Position numbers and translations under genes: made by a program. From contig NZ_CP044399.1 in NCBI RefSeq assembly GCF_008931805.1, positions 992,001 through 1,056,000 on the forward strand: DNA of 64,000 nucleotides, written 5' to 3'. Shown piece after piece: positions 1-8,584 of this stretch (within the stretch, counting starts at the first letter, position 1; each line of letters opens with the position of its first letter). Under the pieces are notes generated by a model. That model worked only from the letters and a program-made list of their open reading frames with translations, searched no databases and had not been told where the DNA came from. The stretch is from Moritella marina ATCC 15381. GTDB taxonomy: Bacteria; Pseudomonadota; Gammaproteobacteria; Enterobacterales; Moritellaceae.

Positions 1-669
1 ACCTGAGACGGTAATGGTATGGGATTCATCACCTTTGATTAAACCCCAGATGTGGTCGGTTTCATTCTCTGCTAAATACAGGCAATCGTGTTGTGCTAAT
101 TGTTCGGGGTGAGAGGGGGTGCCTTTTTCTTTTAGATAATCTGGACTTGCACATAGCACTAAGCAGGTTTTACCTATCTCTTTTAACACCAAATTTTCAT
201 CTGGCTTATCCGTTAGCAAAAAGGCGATATCGATACCGTGTGCAAAGATATCGATTGGCCCATCAATCGCCCGTAATTTAAGTTGGATCTGCGGATATTG
301 CTTTAAAAACGGAATCACAAAAGGCTGTAGTACCACATTCAAAAATGCCTCCGGTGCCGCAACTGTTATTGAACCTGCGGCTTGAGTATGTTCGTCACTG
401 GATATTTCTACCGCTTGCTTTGCCGCATTCACCATAGGCACACACTGATCGTAAATCTTCTGTCCCGCCTCGGTAATGATCAGCTTTCTAGTGGTGCGCT
501 CAAATAGTTTAATCGATAAAGCGTGCTCAAGTCGGGTAATTGTTTTGCTCAATGCTGAAGGTGTGACATTTATTTTCTTTGCCGCCGCGGTAAAACTGCC
601 TTCTTGAACAACTAAAGTAAAACTCGCCAAGTCGGGTAATAAGGCGATTAATTTTTGCGATATCATCAT
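1..669 (-). CDS. LysR-family transcriptional regulator, C-terminus cut by the window edge
   Basis: About 223 codons are readable on the minus strand from an ATG at 669 (a second ATG follows at 666) and run off the left edge. The N-terminus has the LysR winged-helix signature, with SFTAAAKKINVTPSALSKTI at about residues 23-42 and LFERTTRK shortly after. It continues into the first part of a periplasmic-binding-protein-like effector domain. It is transcribed away from kbl, so the 175-bp gap to kbl probably holds both promoters. LysR proteins often regulate the divergent neighbour, which makes kbl-tdh a possible target. The effector is unknown because the C-terminal half of the sensor domain is missing. 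Confidence 0.85.
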   Translation of the reverse strand, partial: MMISQKLIALLPDLASFTLVVQEGSFTAAAKKINVTPSALSKTITRLEHALSIKLFERTTRKLIITEAGQKIYDQCVPMVNAAKQAVEISSDEHTQAAGSITVAAPEAFLNVVLQPFVIPFLKQYPQIQLKLRAIDGPIDIFAHGIDIAFLLTDKPDENLVLKEIGKTCLVLCASPDYLKEKGTPSHPEQLAQHDCLYLAENETDHIWGLIKGDESHTITVSG

Positions 670-843
670 TCTATTTGTGCCTGTGTTTCACTAATGTTTT
701 TCCATTCACAGGGATAATAGTCTTATATGAGATCAATTAGAATAGTTTTATAGTATAAATTATTTCATAGCTTGTGCGGCTTTTCTTAATCATAAGTTGC
801 TAATTACAAGTTGCTTCAAATAAAGTTAAAAAGGAATATTTGC

Positions 844-2034
844 ATGACTTCTACATTCTACAATCAGATCAGTGAACAGCTAGAGCAAACTAAAGCTGAT
901 GGCCTTTATAAAAACGAACGCGTGATCACTTCTGCCCAAAACGCCAACATTCAAGTGGCGGGTAATGAAGTTGTTAACTTTTGTGCGAATAACTACTTAG
1001 GTTTAGCTAATCACGCTGATCTTATTGCTGCGGCACAGTCTGGTTTAGATAGCCACGGCTTTGGTATGGCGTCAGTACGCTTTATTTGTGGTACGCAAGA
1101 CAAGCATAAAGAATTAGAAAGCAAAATCAGTACTTTCCTTGGTATGGAAGATACTATTTTGTATACCTCTTGTTTTGATGCAAACACAGGTTTGTTCGAA
1201 ACATTGTTAGGCGCTGAAGATGCAATCATCTCAGACGAACTTAACCATGCATCTATTATTGATGGTGTACGTTTATGTAAAGCCAAACGTTTCCGTTATA
1301 AAAATAACAACATGGCATCATTAGAAGAACAACTGATTGCTGCAGACGCTGCTGGCGTACGTCACAAGCTAATCGCCACTGACGGTGTATTCTCAATGGA
1401 CGGCGTGATCGCGAACCTTGAAGGTGTTTGTGATCTTGCTGACAAATACAACGCATTAGTCATGGTTGATGATTCTCACGCTGTGGGTTTTGTTGGTGAA
1501 GGCGGTCGTGGTACGCCTGAACATTGTGGCGTTATGGACCGTGTTGACATTATTACGGGGACATTAGGTAAAGCACTTGGTGGCGCATCAGGCGGTTACA
1601 CTTCAGCTAAAAAAGAAGTCGTTGATTGGTTACGTCAGCGTTCACGCCCGTACTTATTCTCTAATTCCGTTGCACCTGCAATCGTTGCAGCATCTATTCG
1701 TGTCATCGAAATGATGGAAGCAGGTCATGACCTACGTGCAAAAGTGAAAGCAAATGCAGAACATTTCCGTAATGAAATGAGCGCAGCTGGCTTTACACTT
1801 GCTGGTGCAGATCACGCGATCGTACCAGTTATGATCGGCGATGCTGCACTTGCCGCTGAAATGTCTGAGCGTTTACTTGCTGAAGGCATCTACGTCATTG
1901 GTTTCTCTTTCCCTGTGGTACCACATGGTAAAGCCCGTATTCGTACGCAAATGTCAGCTGCGCACAGCGTAGAACAAATTGATATTGCGATTGCCGCATT
2001 TACCCGTATCGGTAAAGACTTAGGCATTATCTAA
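844..2034 (+). CDS. kbl: Glycine C-acetyltransferase (2-amino-3-ketobutyrate CoA ligase)
   Basis: PLP-dependent enzyme of the alpha-oxoamine synthase family. With CoA it cleaves 2-amino-3-ketobutyrate to glycine and acetyl-CoA, the second step of threonine degradation after Tdh. The ATG at 844 follows an AAGGA ribosome site and gives 397 residues, about the E. coli length of 398. An upstream in-frame ATG at 811 would add 11 residues with no family counterpart and has no good ribosome site. The PLP-lysine motif [13 protein letters not shown] (Lys about 243) and the Asp-containing [11 protein letters not shown] are intact. tdh follows 94 bp downstream on the same strand. The assignment is firm. 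Confidence 0.97.
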   Translation: MTSTFYNQISEQLEQTKADGLYKNERVITSAQNANIQVAGNEVVNFCANNYLGLANHADLIAAAQSGLDSHGFGMASVRFICGTQDKHKELESKISTFLGMEDTILYTSCFDANTGLFETLLGAEDAIISDELNHASIIDGVRLCKAKRFRYKNNNMASLEEQLIAADAAGVRHKLIATDGVFSMDGVIANLEGVCDLADKYNALVMVDDSHAVGFVGEGGRGTPEHCGVMDRVDIITGTLGKALGGASGGYTSAKKEVVDWLRQRSRPYLFSNSVAPAIVAASIRVIEMMEAGHDLRAKVKANAEHFRNEMSAAGFTLAGADHAIVPVMIGDAALAAEMSERLLAEGIYVIGFSFPVVPHGKARIRTQMSAAHSVEQIDIAIAAFTRIGKDLGII

Positions 2035-2045
2035 AGAAACAATTA

Positions 2046-2102
2046 ATTAAGCTTCGAAGCCGTTCTTATCTATGAATTAGAGTCTGAGTGACGAAGCTTA
2101 AT
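2046..2102 (+). repeat. Inverted repeat between kbl and tdh
   Basis: An 11-bp perfect inverted repeat (ATTAAGCTTCG at 2046-2056, CGAAGCTTAAT at 2092-2102) flanks a 35-nt loop in the kbl-tdh spacer and ends about 27 nt before the tdh start. There is no T-run after it, so it is not a simple terminator. It could be an mRNA stem that tunes tdh expression or a protein-binding dyad. Function unknown. Confidence 0.4.
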
Positions 2103-2128
2103 ATTATCGATAAAAGTGGATTAAAAAA

Positions 2129-3154
2129 ATGAAAGCACTAGCAAAATTAAAACCTGAACAAGGTATTTGGATGACAGATGTTGAAGAGCCAACGCTTGGA
2201 CACAATGACCTGTTAATCAAAATTCGTAAAACGGCAATTTGTGGTACAGATATCCATATCTACAACTGGGATGAATGGTCACAAAAGACGATCCCAGTAC
2301 CTATGGTTGTTGGTCATGAATACGTGGGCGAAGTTGTTGGCATTGGCCAAGAAGTGCGTGGTTTCAGCATCGGCGATCGTGTTTCTGGCGAAGGTCACAT
2401 TACTTGTGGTCACTGTCGTAACTGCCGTGCAGGCCGTACACATTTATGTCGTAACACCACAGGTGTTGGTGTTAACCGTGAAGGTGCATTCGCTGAACTA
2501 TTAGTTATTCCTGCATTTAACGCATTCAAACTACCAGATGATGTTTCTGATGACATGGCTGCAATCTTTGACCCGTTTGGTAACGCAGTACACACCGCAT
2601 TATCATTTGACGTTGTTGGTGAAGATGTATTAATTACTGGTGCTGGTCCAATTGGCATCATGGCTGCTGCAGTATGTAAGCACGTTGGCGCACGTAATGT
2701 TGTGATCACCGATGTGAACGAATACCGCTTAGATCTAGCACGTGAAATGGGTGTTACTCGCGCTGTAAACGTAGCGACTGAGTCACTTCAAGATGTAATG
2801 GACGAGCTTAAAATGACTGAAGGCTTCGATGTTGGTCTTGAAATGTCAGGCGTTCCATCAGCATTCAGCGATATGCTAGACAAGATGAACCATGGCGGTA
2901 AAGTGGCTATGCTAGGTATTCCACCAAGCACAATGAATATCGATTGGGGCAATGTTATCTTTAAAGGTTTAGTTATTAAAGGTATCTATGGTCGTGAAAT
3001 GTTTGAAACTTGGTATAAAATGGCTGCATTAATCCAGTCAGGTTTAGACCTAACGCCAATCATTACACACCACTTCCCAATTGATCAATTCCAAGAAGGT
3101 TTTGATATTATGCGTTCAGGTATGTCAGGTAAAGTTATCCTTGATTGGGAATAA
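2129..3154 (+). CDS. tdh: L-threonine 3-dehydrogenase
   Basis: Zinc-dependent medium-chain dehydrogenase that oxidises L-threonine to 2-amino-3-ketobutyrate with NAD+, supplying Kbl. At 341 residues it equals the E. coli enzyme. Visible features are the catalytic zinc site [13 protein letters not shown] and GHE, the structural zinc cysteine cluster in [19 protein letters not shown], and the Rossmann motif GAGPIG. It is second in the kbl-tdh operon and is followed by a strong intrinsic terminator. Start context: ATG after AGTGGATTAAAAAA, a weak ribosome site; translation may be helped by kbl. Confidence 0.97.
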   Translation: MKALAKLKPEQGIWMTDVEEPTLGHNDLLIKIRKTAICGTDIHIYNWDEWSQKTIPVPMVVGHEYVGEVVGIGQEVRGFSIGDRVSGEGHITCGHCRNCRAGRTHLCRNTTGVGVNREGAFAELLVIPAFNAFKLPDDVSDDMAAIFDPFGNAVHTALSFDVVGEDVLITGAGPIGIMAAAVCKHVGARNVVITDVNEYRLDLAREMGVTRAVNVATESLQDVMDELKMTEGFDVGLEMSGVPSAFSDMLDKMNHGGKVAMLGIPPSTMNIDWGNVIFKGLVIKGIYGREMFETWYKMAALIQSGLDLTPIITHHFPIDQFQEGFDIMRSGMSGKVILDWE

Positions 3155-3184
3155 TAACAGATAGATTGACTATTCTCGGTTACC

Positions 3185-3219
3185 AAAAATCCAAGTGTCT
3201 AAAGCACTTGGATTTTTTT
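3185..3219 (+). terminator. Rho-independent terminator of kbl-tdh
   Basis: A 10-bp stem AATCCAAGTG / CACTTGGATT with a 7-nt loop is followed by a run of T. It lies about 30 nt after the tdh stop. Confidence 0.9.
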
Positions 3220-3410
3220 ATGCTCGTCTTTCAAGCCATCGACATCATTAAATTAAAATGTGATCCGTGTCGTATATCTAATTTAAGCAAATAAAATAGT
3301 CGATTTAGTCGCTAATCACGTAACATTGGATTGCATTCATTAACAACTCAGCTTACACTTGTGCGCTATTAATAAATGAAACTACTTCATCAGGCTTTAG
3401 AGATAGTATT

Positions 3411-4571
3411 ATGAAAGATCATATTATGAAAAAACCACCGCTAATTTGGTTAAACGTATTCGTTTTTGCTTCAACCTTCCTTGCTGCTATAACTTTAGTA
3501 CCTTGGTATGGCTTTACATATGGCTTTGAAACTTTCGAAGTTGTCGCTATGATTGTTGGTATATTTGTATGTGGTTTATCTATTACAGGTGGTTACCACA
3601 GACTCTGGTCACACCGTACTTATAAGGCGCATTGGTCAGTCCGTCTTATATTTGCACTCGGTGGTGCATTTGCATTACAAAATAGTGCGATTCACTGGAG
3701 TTCTGATCACCGTCGTCATCACAAGCATGTCGATCATGATGATAAAGACCCGTACTCAGCAAGCCATGGTTTTTGGTTCTCGCACATAGGTTGGATGCTA
3801 CGCGAATATAATGCGATGATTTATACCGATTACACCAATGTTCGAGACTTACAAAAAGATGCTATCGCAGTATGGCAGCACAAATACTATAACGTACTGG
3901 CGTTTGCAATGAATGTGGGTGTACCTATTTTAGTGGGCCTGTTATACGGAGACGTGTGGGCGAGTATGCTATTACTAGGTGTTTTACGTCTGGTATTAAG
4001 CCATCACTTTACATTCTTCATCAATTCATGGGCGCATATGTGGGGCACACAGCCTTATACAGATCGTAATACCGCGCGTGATAATGCCTTATTAGCTATC
4101 TTTACCCATGGCGAAGGTTACCATAACTACCATCATATTTTTGAAACCGATTACCGAAATGGTATTAAATGGTATCAATACGATCCGACGAAATGGTTAA
4201 TCAACGTGTTAGCTTGGTGTAATTTGGCGAGTGATTTACGTACTGTACCTGAAGCACGTATAGAACAAGCTAAACTGAAAATGGAGCTAAAACGTCGTCA
4301 CGAAAAAGTGCAGCACTTGCCAAATTCTGAAGAGGTTATTTTACGCCTGAATCAAGAATACGATGTGTTATGTGAGAAACTTAACGCTTTTTATAAAGCA
4401 AAAGTCGTCTTATTTGAATCGAAGAAAAAATCTTTGAATGAAAAATTAGATAAAATTCAATTTGAGCAACAAATTCGTGATACTAAATTACAGCTAAACC
4501 AGCTTAGAGAAGCGTTCCACGAGCAACGCAAAGTATGGAATAACATGCAGCTTAGTTTTGCTCACTCGTAA
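3411..4571 (+). CDS. Acyl-CoA/acyl-lipid delta-9-type fatty acid desaturase with C-terminal coiled coil
   Basis: Membrane di-iron desaturase that introduces a double bond into acyl chains, consistent with membrane fluidity control in the cold. The three histidine boxes of the stearoyl-CoA desaturase family are complete: HRLWSH (63-68), HRRHH (100-104) and HNYHH (238-242). Hydrophobic segments lie at about 12-55, 75-92 and 160-205. Residues from about 282 to 386 form a charged, Leu/Lys/Glu-rich stretch that looks like a coiled coil and is longer than the catalytic core needs. The chosen ATG follows AGAGATAG; an ATG five codons on (3426) is equally possible. It appears monocistronic. Exact substrate and regiochemistry cannot be read from sequence. 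Confidence 0.88.
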   Translation: MKDHIMKKPPLIWLNVFVFASTFLAAITLVPWYGFTYGFETFEVVAMIVGIFVCGLSITGGYHRLWSHRTYKAHWSVRLIFALGGAFALQNSAIHWSSDHRRHHKHVDHDDKDPYSASHGFWFSHIGWMLREYNAMIYTDYTNVRDLQKDAIAVWQHKYYNVLAFAMNVGVPILVGLLYGDVWASMLLLGVLRLVLSHHFTFFINSWAHMWGTQPYTDRNTARDNALLAIFTHGEGYHNYHHIFETDYRNGIKWYQYDPTKWLINVLAWCNLASDLRTVPEARIEQAKLKMELKRRHEKVQHLPNSEEVILRLNQEYDVLCEKLNAFYKAKVVLFESKKKSLNEKLDKIQFEQQIRDTKLQLNQLREAFHEQRKVWNNMQLSFAHS

Positions 4572-4607
4572 ATGAGTAATAAGTCGTAATAAGTAATCGC
4601 AATAATA

Positions 4608-4636
4608 AGAGACTGTACCCTTAATACAGTCTCTTT
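4608..4636 (+). terminator. Hairpin terminator after the desaturase
   Basis: A perfect 10-bp stem AGAGACTGTA / TACAGTCTCT with a 7-nt loop (CCCTTAA) is followed by TTAA only. The stem is strong and the T-tract weak. It lies 37 nt after the desaturase stop. Confidence 0.7.
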
Positions 4637-4674
4637 AATGCCATGGATGGCATAAGATAATTAGGGAGGATATT

Positions 4675-5010
4675 TTGATAACGCATAAAGATATGCGCAA
4701 GTATTTACTTGCCCATGATTTACCCACCAATGACTTCGGTAACGCTACTTTTTTCGCCCACGTTGAATATGCCAGTCCATTACATCAGTGTCATGTCGAG
4801 ACGCTTGTTAGTTTTGTGCTTGCTGGTTATTGTGAAGGCACTATTCGCCTCGATCCGAATGAAGATCTAAATCAGATTGATTACATGCTCAATTTCACCT
4901 GCGCTTGGCATGAGTGTAGATTTGATCTCGTGAGCAATAGTTTTGTTATTCGTGGCCATGATTTAAATAAAATGGGCGGTGATTTTGTCGTGAGGATCCG
5001 ACAGGCTTAA
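4675..5010 (+). CDS. Hypothetical protein, 111 aa, TTG start
   Basis: I do not recognise this family. The TTG at 4675 is chosen because AGGGAGGA lies just upstream with 5-nt spacing; the first in-frame ATG (4693) is too far from that site. The product is acidic and cytosolic-looking, with no signal peptide or membrane segment, and has several Cys/His (HQCHVETL, CAWHECRFDL) that could bind metal, though no known pattern is met. It stands alone between a terminator and gsk. Confidence that it is translated comes from the ribosome site and normal codon use. Confidence 0.65.
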   Translation: MITHKDMRKYLLAHDLPTNDFGNATFFAHVEYASPLHQCHVETLVSFVLAGYCEGTIRLDPNEDLNQIDYMLNFTCAWHECRFDLVSNSFVIRGHDLNKMGGDFVVRIRQA

Positions 5011-5153
5011 GCTGATTTTGCCATTTATTTCGATTAAATCTATCCGTTCGACTAAAATGTGGTTAATAATTGGATCATTAATTTGGTTTTGCTGGTATTT
5101 CAGAATTAGACTGGTAAAATCAGCCCCCTTTATTTTCTCATGCTGGTTCAAAT

Positions 5154-6455
5154 ATGAAATTTCCCGGTCAACGTAAGTCTAAGCATTATTTCCCTGTCAA
5201 TACAGGTAATCCATTTGTCAAACCAGCAAACATTGCAAATGTAGCTCAGCCTGTATTATGTGGTATTGATCAGACCCTCGTTGATATTGAAGCACATGTC
5301 GAAGATGCTTTTTTAACTCGCTTTGGTTTAAGAAAAGGTGAATCACTGATGATCAGTGATGACATCGCCGAGCAAATCTATACAGAGTTAAAACAGAGAG
5401 ATCTTATTGTAAGTGAATTTGCTGGCGGTACCGTCGCGAACACTTTACATAACTATGCCATTCTATCTGAATCACAATCACTACTTTTTGGTACTATGTG
5501 TGATCAGATTAAAATTGGCAGCTATGCGTATCAATATTTATGTAATACCAGCAGTAAAGTAAACCTTAACTACCTGCAGCCTGTTAAAGGTCCAATTGGC
5601 CGCTGTTTTACTTTCATCTCTGCGGACGGTGATCGTAGCTTCGGTATCAATGCTGGCTTAATGAATAAGTTAACCAAAGAGCATTTACCGGTTGATCAGT
5701 TACAAAAAAGCTCTGGGTTACTTATCTCTGCTTATTTATTACGTTGTGCAGATGATGATCCAATTAAAGAAGCGGCTATGCACATGGTCGATCAAGCTAA
5801 ACTGCTTAATATCCCAATTATTCTTACTTTAGGTACACGTTTCATCATTGAAGGTAATGAGAAGTGGTGGCAGGATTTCATTCACGAATACGTGACTGTT
5901 ATTGCAATGAATGAAGATGAGGGTGAGGCTTTAACTGGCTTTACTGATCCTTTGCTTGCTGCTGATGCGGCATTAGAATGGTGTGATCTTGTTCTATGTA
6001 CCGCTGGTGCAGAAGGCCTGTATATGGCTGGTTATACAGATGAAGCAAACAAGCGTGAAACAAGTGGTCAATTATTACCTGGTGCTATCGCTGAATTTAA
6101 CCGTTATGAATATAGCCGTCCAATGCGTTTAGCTGATACAACTGAACCACTAAAAATGTATTCACACATTGCACCGTATTTAGGCGGGCCTGTTGAAATT
6201 AAGAATACCAATGGTGCTGGTGATGGTGCTTTATCTGCGATCTTGCATGATATGTTAGCGAACTCTTACCATCGTGATATCGTGCCAAACTCAGATAAAC
6301 ACTCTGCAAGTTGCTTGGCTTATTCATCACTTTCACAGCTTTGTAAATACGCAAATCGTGTAAGTTATGAAGTGTTAGCACAGCATTCGCCACGCTTGCT
6401 TAAAGGCTTACCTGAACGCGAAGATTCATTAGATGAAGGCTACTGGTCTAGTTAA
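5154..6455 (+). CDS. gsk: Inosine-guanosine kinase
   Basis: PfkB/ribokinase-family enzyme that phosphorylates inosine and guanosine to IMP and GMP with ATP (purine salvage). At 433 residues it is one shorter than E. coli Gsk and matches it throughout: MKFPGQRKSKHYFPVN at the start, VCGIDQTLVDIE-like VLCGIDQTLVDIE, the PfkB anion-hole and catalytic-base motif NTNGAGDGALSA, and the tail GLPEREDSLDEGYW. It is an independent transcription unit closed by a long bidirectional hairpin. Assignment firm. Confidence 0.96.
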   Translation: MKFPGQRKSKHYFPVNTGNPFVKPANIANVAQPVLCGIDQTLVDIEAHVEDAFLTRFGLRKGESLMISDDIAEQIYTELKQRDLIVSEFAGGTVANTLHNYAILSESQSLLFGTMCDQIKIGSYAYQYLCNTSSKVNLNYLQPVKGPIGRCFTFISADGDRSFGINAGLMNKLTKEHLPVDQLQKSSGLLISAYLLRCADDDPIKEAAMHMVDQAKLLNIPIILTLGTRFIIEGNEKWWQDFIHEYVTVIAMNEDEGEALTGFTDPLLAADAALEWCDLVLCTAGAEGLYMAGYTDEANKRETSGQLLPGAIAEFNRYEYSRPMRLADTTEPLKMYSHIAPYLGGPVEIKNTNGAGDGALSAILHDMLANSYHRDIVPNSDKHSASCLAYSSLSQLCKYANRVSYEVLAQHSPRLLKGLPEREDSLDEGYWSS

Positions 6456-6513
6456 TAGACCTAGTCAATAGCGCCAGCTAATCTAGCTATCGCTATTCAA
6501 GCTTATAAAGACT

Positions 6514-6565
6514 AAAAATGGCGAGTAACTAAACAGGTAATTAGTTTAGTTACTCGCCATTTTTT
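6514..6565. terminator. Bidirectional terminator between gsk and dacB
   Basis: A 21-bp perfect stem (6514-6534 with 6544-6564) and a 9-nt loop, with A-run on the left and T-run on the right, lies between two convergent genes. It can stop both gsk and dacB transcripts. Confidence 0.92.
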
Positions 6566-6638
6566 ATGCCCATCATTCACTCGAACAAAGTACGTATTGA
6601 GTGTCGAGCCTCGCTTCACTAATCTAAGTTAAGTGAGG

Positions 6639-8078
6639 CTAGTATTCGGTGACGAGCATATTAAAAAATGCGGCTGAATATTGTGTTAACGCTGAAGCTT
6701 TTCTCGGTTGATCTGCATCGTTTGGTAGCGGGTTATAACCACTGACCATGAGTACAAATGGCACCCTGTGATTTTTCTGGGTTTTTACAATGCCGACTAA
6801 GTTGGATAAACCTTTTAGGGACCCTGTTTTTGCCACGATATTACCTGTTAGTTGTTTAGTCAGTAACCCGCGGCGATATTGTAAGGTACCATCCACACCA
6901 GCAATTGGCATCGCGGCTAATAGCTGTAATGCGTCATCATGTTTGATGGTATACGTAAGTACACTAAACATCGTTTCAGCAGAGATCAAGTTATGGCGTG
7001 ATAAACCAGAGCCATCAGCGATGAGGCTAGAGTTTAGGGATATCCCTTTATCTGCAAGGATCTCAAGCATGGCTTTAGCACCGTTACGGTAATTGCCAGC
7101 TTGCTGAAAATACTCCGCACCTATCGTTTTAAATAAAATATCGGCGATTAAGTTATCCGATTCTTTCATCATTTCCGTAATAATCGCGGCCAGTGGCACA
7201 GACTTGTGATTAAGCACTATAGCTGATTTTACTGTTTTCTGGTTTTCAACAATGTCACCAGTAAATTTAATCTTGGCGTGGCTTAACTCCGCTTTAAGCA
7301 CGGCGGAAAAATAAGTCGTAGGCTCTGATATGGCAAAAGACAAAGGTAAATTACGCTTAGAAGGGGTTATGCAGCCGAACAAGGTGTAATTATTATCTGG
7401 ATGACGAGTTACCTCTAAATCACAGAATTGCGCTTGTTGCTGCTCTTTGGTCATGATATCGACTTGGCTGGTCAAGCTTAACGGTTCGTAATCAGGAATG
7501 TAGATAGTGGCTTTTTCAAGATCCGCTGACCGCTTTAGATTACCCAATACACAGTTACCATTGATGACTAAGGCTGATGCTTGCGTCGCATAACAAACGG
7601 CTTGGTCGTTCCAGACTTGGCCGTTGCCCCAATTGTAACCATTAAAGCGGCTTTGATTAAGGCTGATATCGCCATTAATACGCGTGATCCCTTTGGCTTT
7701 AAGCTGCTTAAGCATGCCGCGTAGGTCGTCTCTGGTAAAAGTTGGGTCGCCAGTGAAATTGAATTCAGTGTCGCTGATACTTTGTTGCTTGATATTGCCG
7801 TGCAAACTGGTATTAAAGGTATACTTATCGGTGAGATAAATTTTCGCTGTTAACGCGGTCAGTAATTTTTGGGTTGAAGCAGGCGTGAGCAATAACTCGG
7901 TATTCTGTTGACTGATGATGTCGTTGGTTATTTCTTCGGTGGCACTAAAAGGCTGCCCGATCATATAAGCGACGTTGGTGCCTGAAGGTAAAAGCGATTG
8001 CAAAGACGCCAGCTCATCGGCATGAACTGTCATGCTAAAAAAGTAGAGAGTAAGGCTATAAAGGTAAATTCGTAACAT
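6639..8078 (-). CDS. dacB: D-alanyl-D-alanine carboxypeptidase/endopeptidase (PBP4)
   Basis: Periplasmic class C penicillin-binding protein that trims and cleaves peptidoglycan peptide cross-links. A signal peptide of about 20 residues (ending TVHA) is present. The three active-site motifs are present: STQK (Ser about 68, Lys about 71), SDN around residue 300, and KTG within VAKTGSLKG in the last third. The 479-residue length, with the long insert between the first two motifs, fits the PBP4 family (E. coli 477). Single gene, convergent with gsk. Start is the only good N-terminal ATG before the signal peptide. Confidence 0.94.
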   Translation of the reverse strand: MLRIYLYSLTLYFFSMTVHADELASLQSLLPSGTNVAYMIGQPFSATEEITNDIISQQNTELLLTPASTQKLLTALTAKIYLTDKYTFNTSLHGNIKQQSISDTEFNFTGDPTFTRDDLRGMLKQLKAKGITRINGDISLNQSRFNGYNWGNGQVWNDQAVCYATQASALVINGNCVLGNLKRSADLEKATIYIPDYEPLSLTSQVDIMTKEQQQAQFCDLEVTRHPDNNYTLFGCITPSKRNLPLSFAISEPTTYFSAVLKAELSHAKIKFTGDIVENQKTVKSAIVLNHKSVPLAAIITEMMKESDNLIADILFKTIGAEYFQQAGNYRNGAKAMLEILADKGISLNSSLIADGSGLSRHNLISAETMFSVLTYTIKHDDALQLLAAMPIAGVDGTLQYRRGLLTKQLTGNIVAKTGSLKGLSNLVGIVKTQKNHRVPFVLMVSGYNPLPNDADQPRKASALTQYSAAFFNMLVTEY

Positions 8079-8208
8079 ATTATTTTTTAATATTCAAAGC
8101 GGTGTGGATGATTATTCTAGCGGACATTGTGGTCTAATAGAATGCGAATCATTAAATAACACTCAAATATGTGAATAACAATTGTAATAGTAATACAAAG
8201 GTGATGTT

Positions 8209-8481
8209 GTGACTAAAACGGAATCGAGTTTATGGGTTGTGTATCTGATTGAAACGGATGCGGGGTTATATTGTGGCATTACAACGGATATGGCAAGACG
8301 CTACAAACAGCATTGCAATGGCACGGGCGCTAAATTCTTTCGTCGTGCTAAACCAATACGTATCGCCTATACAGAAACTCAGCCCGATAGAAGTACAGCA
8401 AGTAAGCGTGAGTACGCGATTAAGCAGTTACCCCGTAAACAAAAACTCGCTTTAGTTAATTCAGCGAGTCTTAGCCTGTAG
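8209..8481 (+). CDS. GIY-YIG nuclease-superfamily protein, YhbQ-like
   Basis: A 90-residue single-domain GIY-YIG protein. The GIY and YIG strands appear as VVYLIETDAGLYCGIT, followed by the conserved Arg in DMARRYKQH and a later Glu in KREYAIKQL. It resembles E. coli YhbQ (UPF0213). Members are found in most bacteria; some have DNA endonuclease activity in vitro, but the cellular role is not settled. The GTG start at 8209 follows AAAGGTGA. The stop codon lies inside an 8-bp tandem repeat (8478-8517), so slippage there would alter the C-terminus only slightly or the 3' UTR. Confidence 0.88.
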   Translation: MTKTESSLWVVYLIETDAGLYCGITTDMARRYKQHCNGTGAKFFRRAKPIRIAYTETQPDRSTASKREYAIKQLPRKQKLALVNSASLSL

Positions 8482-8517
8482 TTATGTAGTTATGTAGTTA
8501 TGTAGTTATGTAGTTAT
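8478..8517 (+). repeat. Five perfect tandem copies of the 8-mer GTAGTTAT
   Basis: Five uninterrupted GTAGTTAT units begin across the last codon and TAG stop of the GIY-YIG gene, followed by a partial copy. The unit length is not a multiple of three, so expansion affects the 3' UTR rather than adding codons. This is a typical substrate for replication slippage. Confidence 0.95.
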
Positions 8518-8526
8518 AGTTAGAAC

Positions 8527-8562
8527 AATAACAGCGACTCACTGTCTTGAGTCACTGTTATT
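8527..8562. terminator. Hairpin between convergent GIY-YIG and GMC genes
   Basis: AATAACAGCGACTCA (8527-8541) pairs with TGAGTCACTGTTATT (8548-8562) with one mismatch and a 6-nt loop. There is no long T-run on either side, so efficiency is uncertain, but the position suits a shared terminator. Confidence 0.6.
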
Positions 8563-8584
8563 AGAGATGTTATTAGAGATGTTA

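Noticed and set aside
93-281. 62-codon plus-strand frame at the left edge
   Set aside because: It is antisense to a clear LysR-family gene running off the edge.
4963-5151. 62-codon minus-strand frame between the 111-aa gene and gsk
   Set aside because: No ribosome site and it overlaps the end of a better-supported plus-strand gene.
8478-8517. CRISPR-like array
   Set aside because: Units are 8 bp and directly adjacent, with no spacers and no cas genes nearby.
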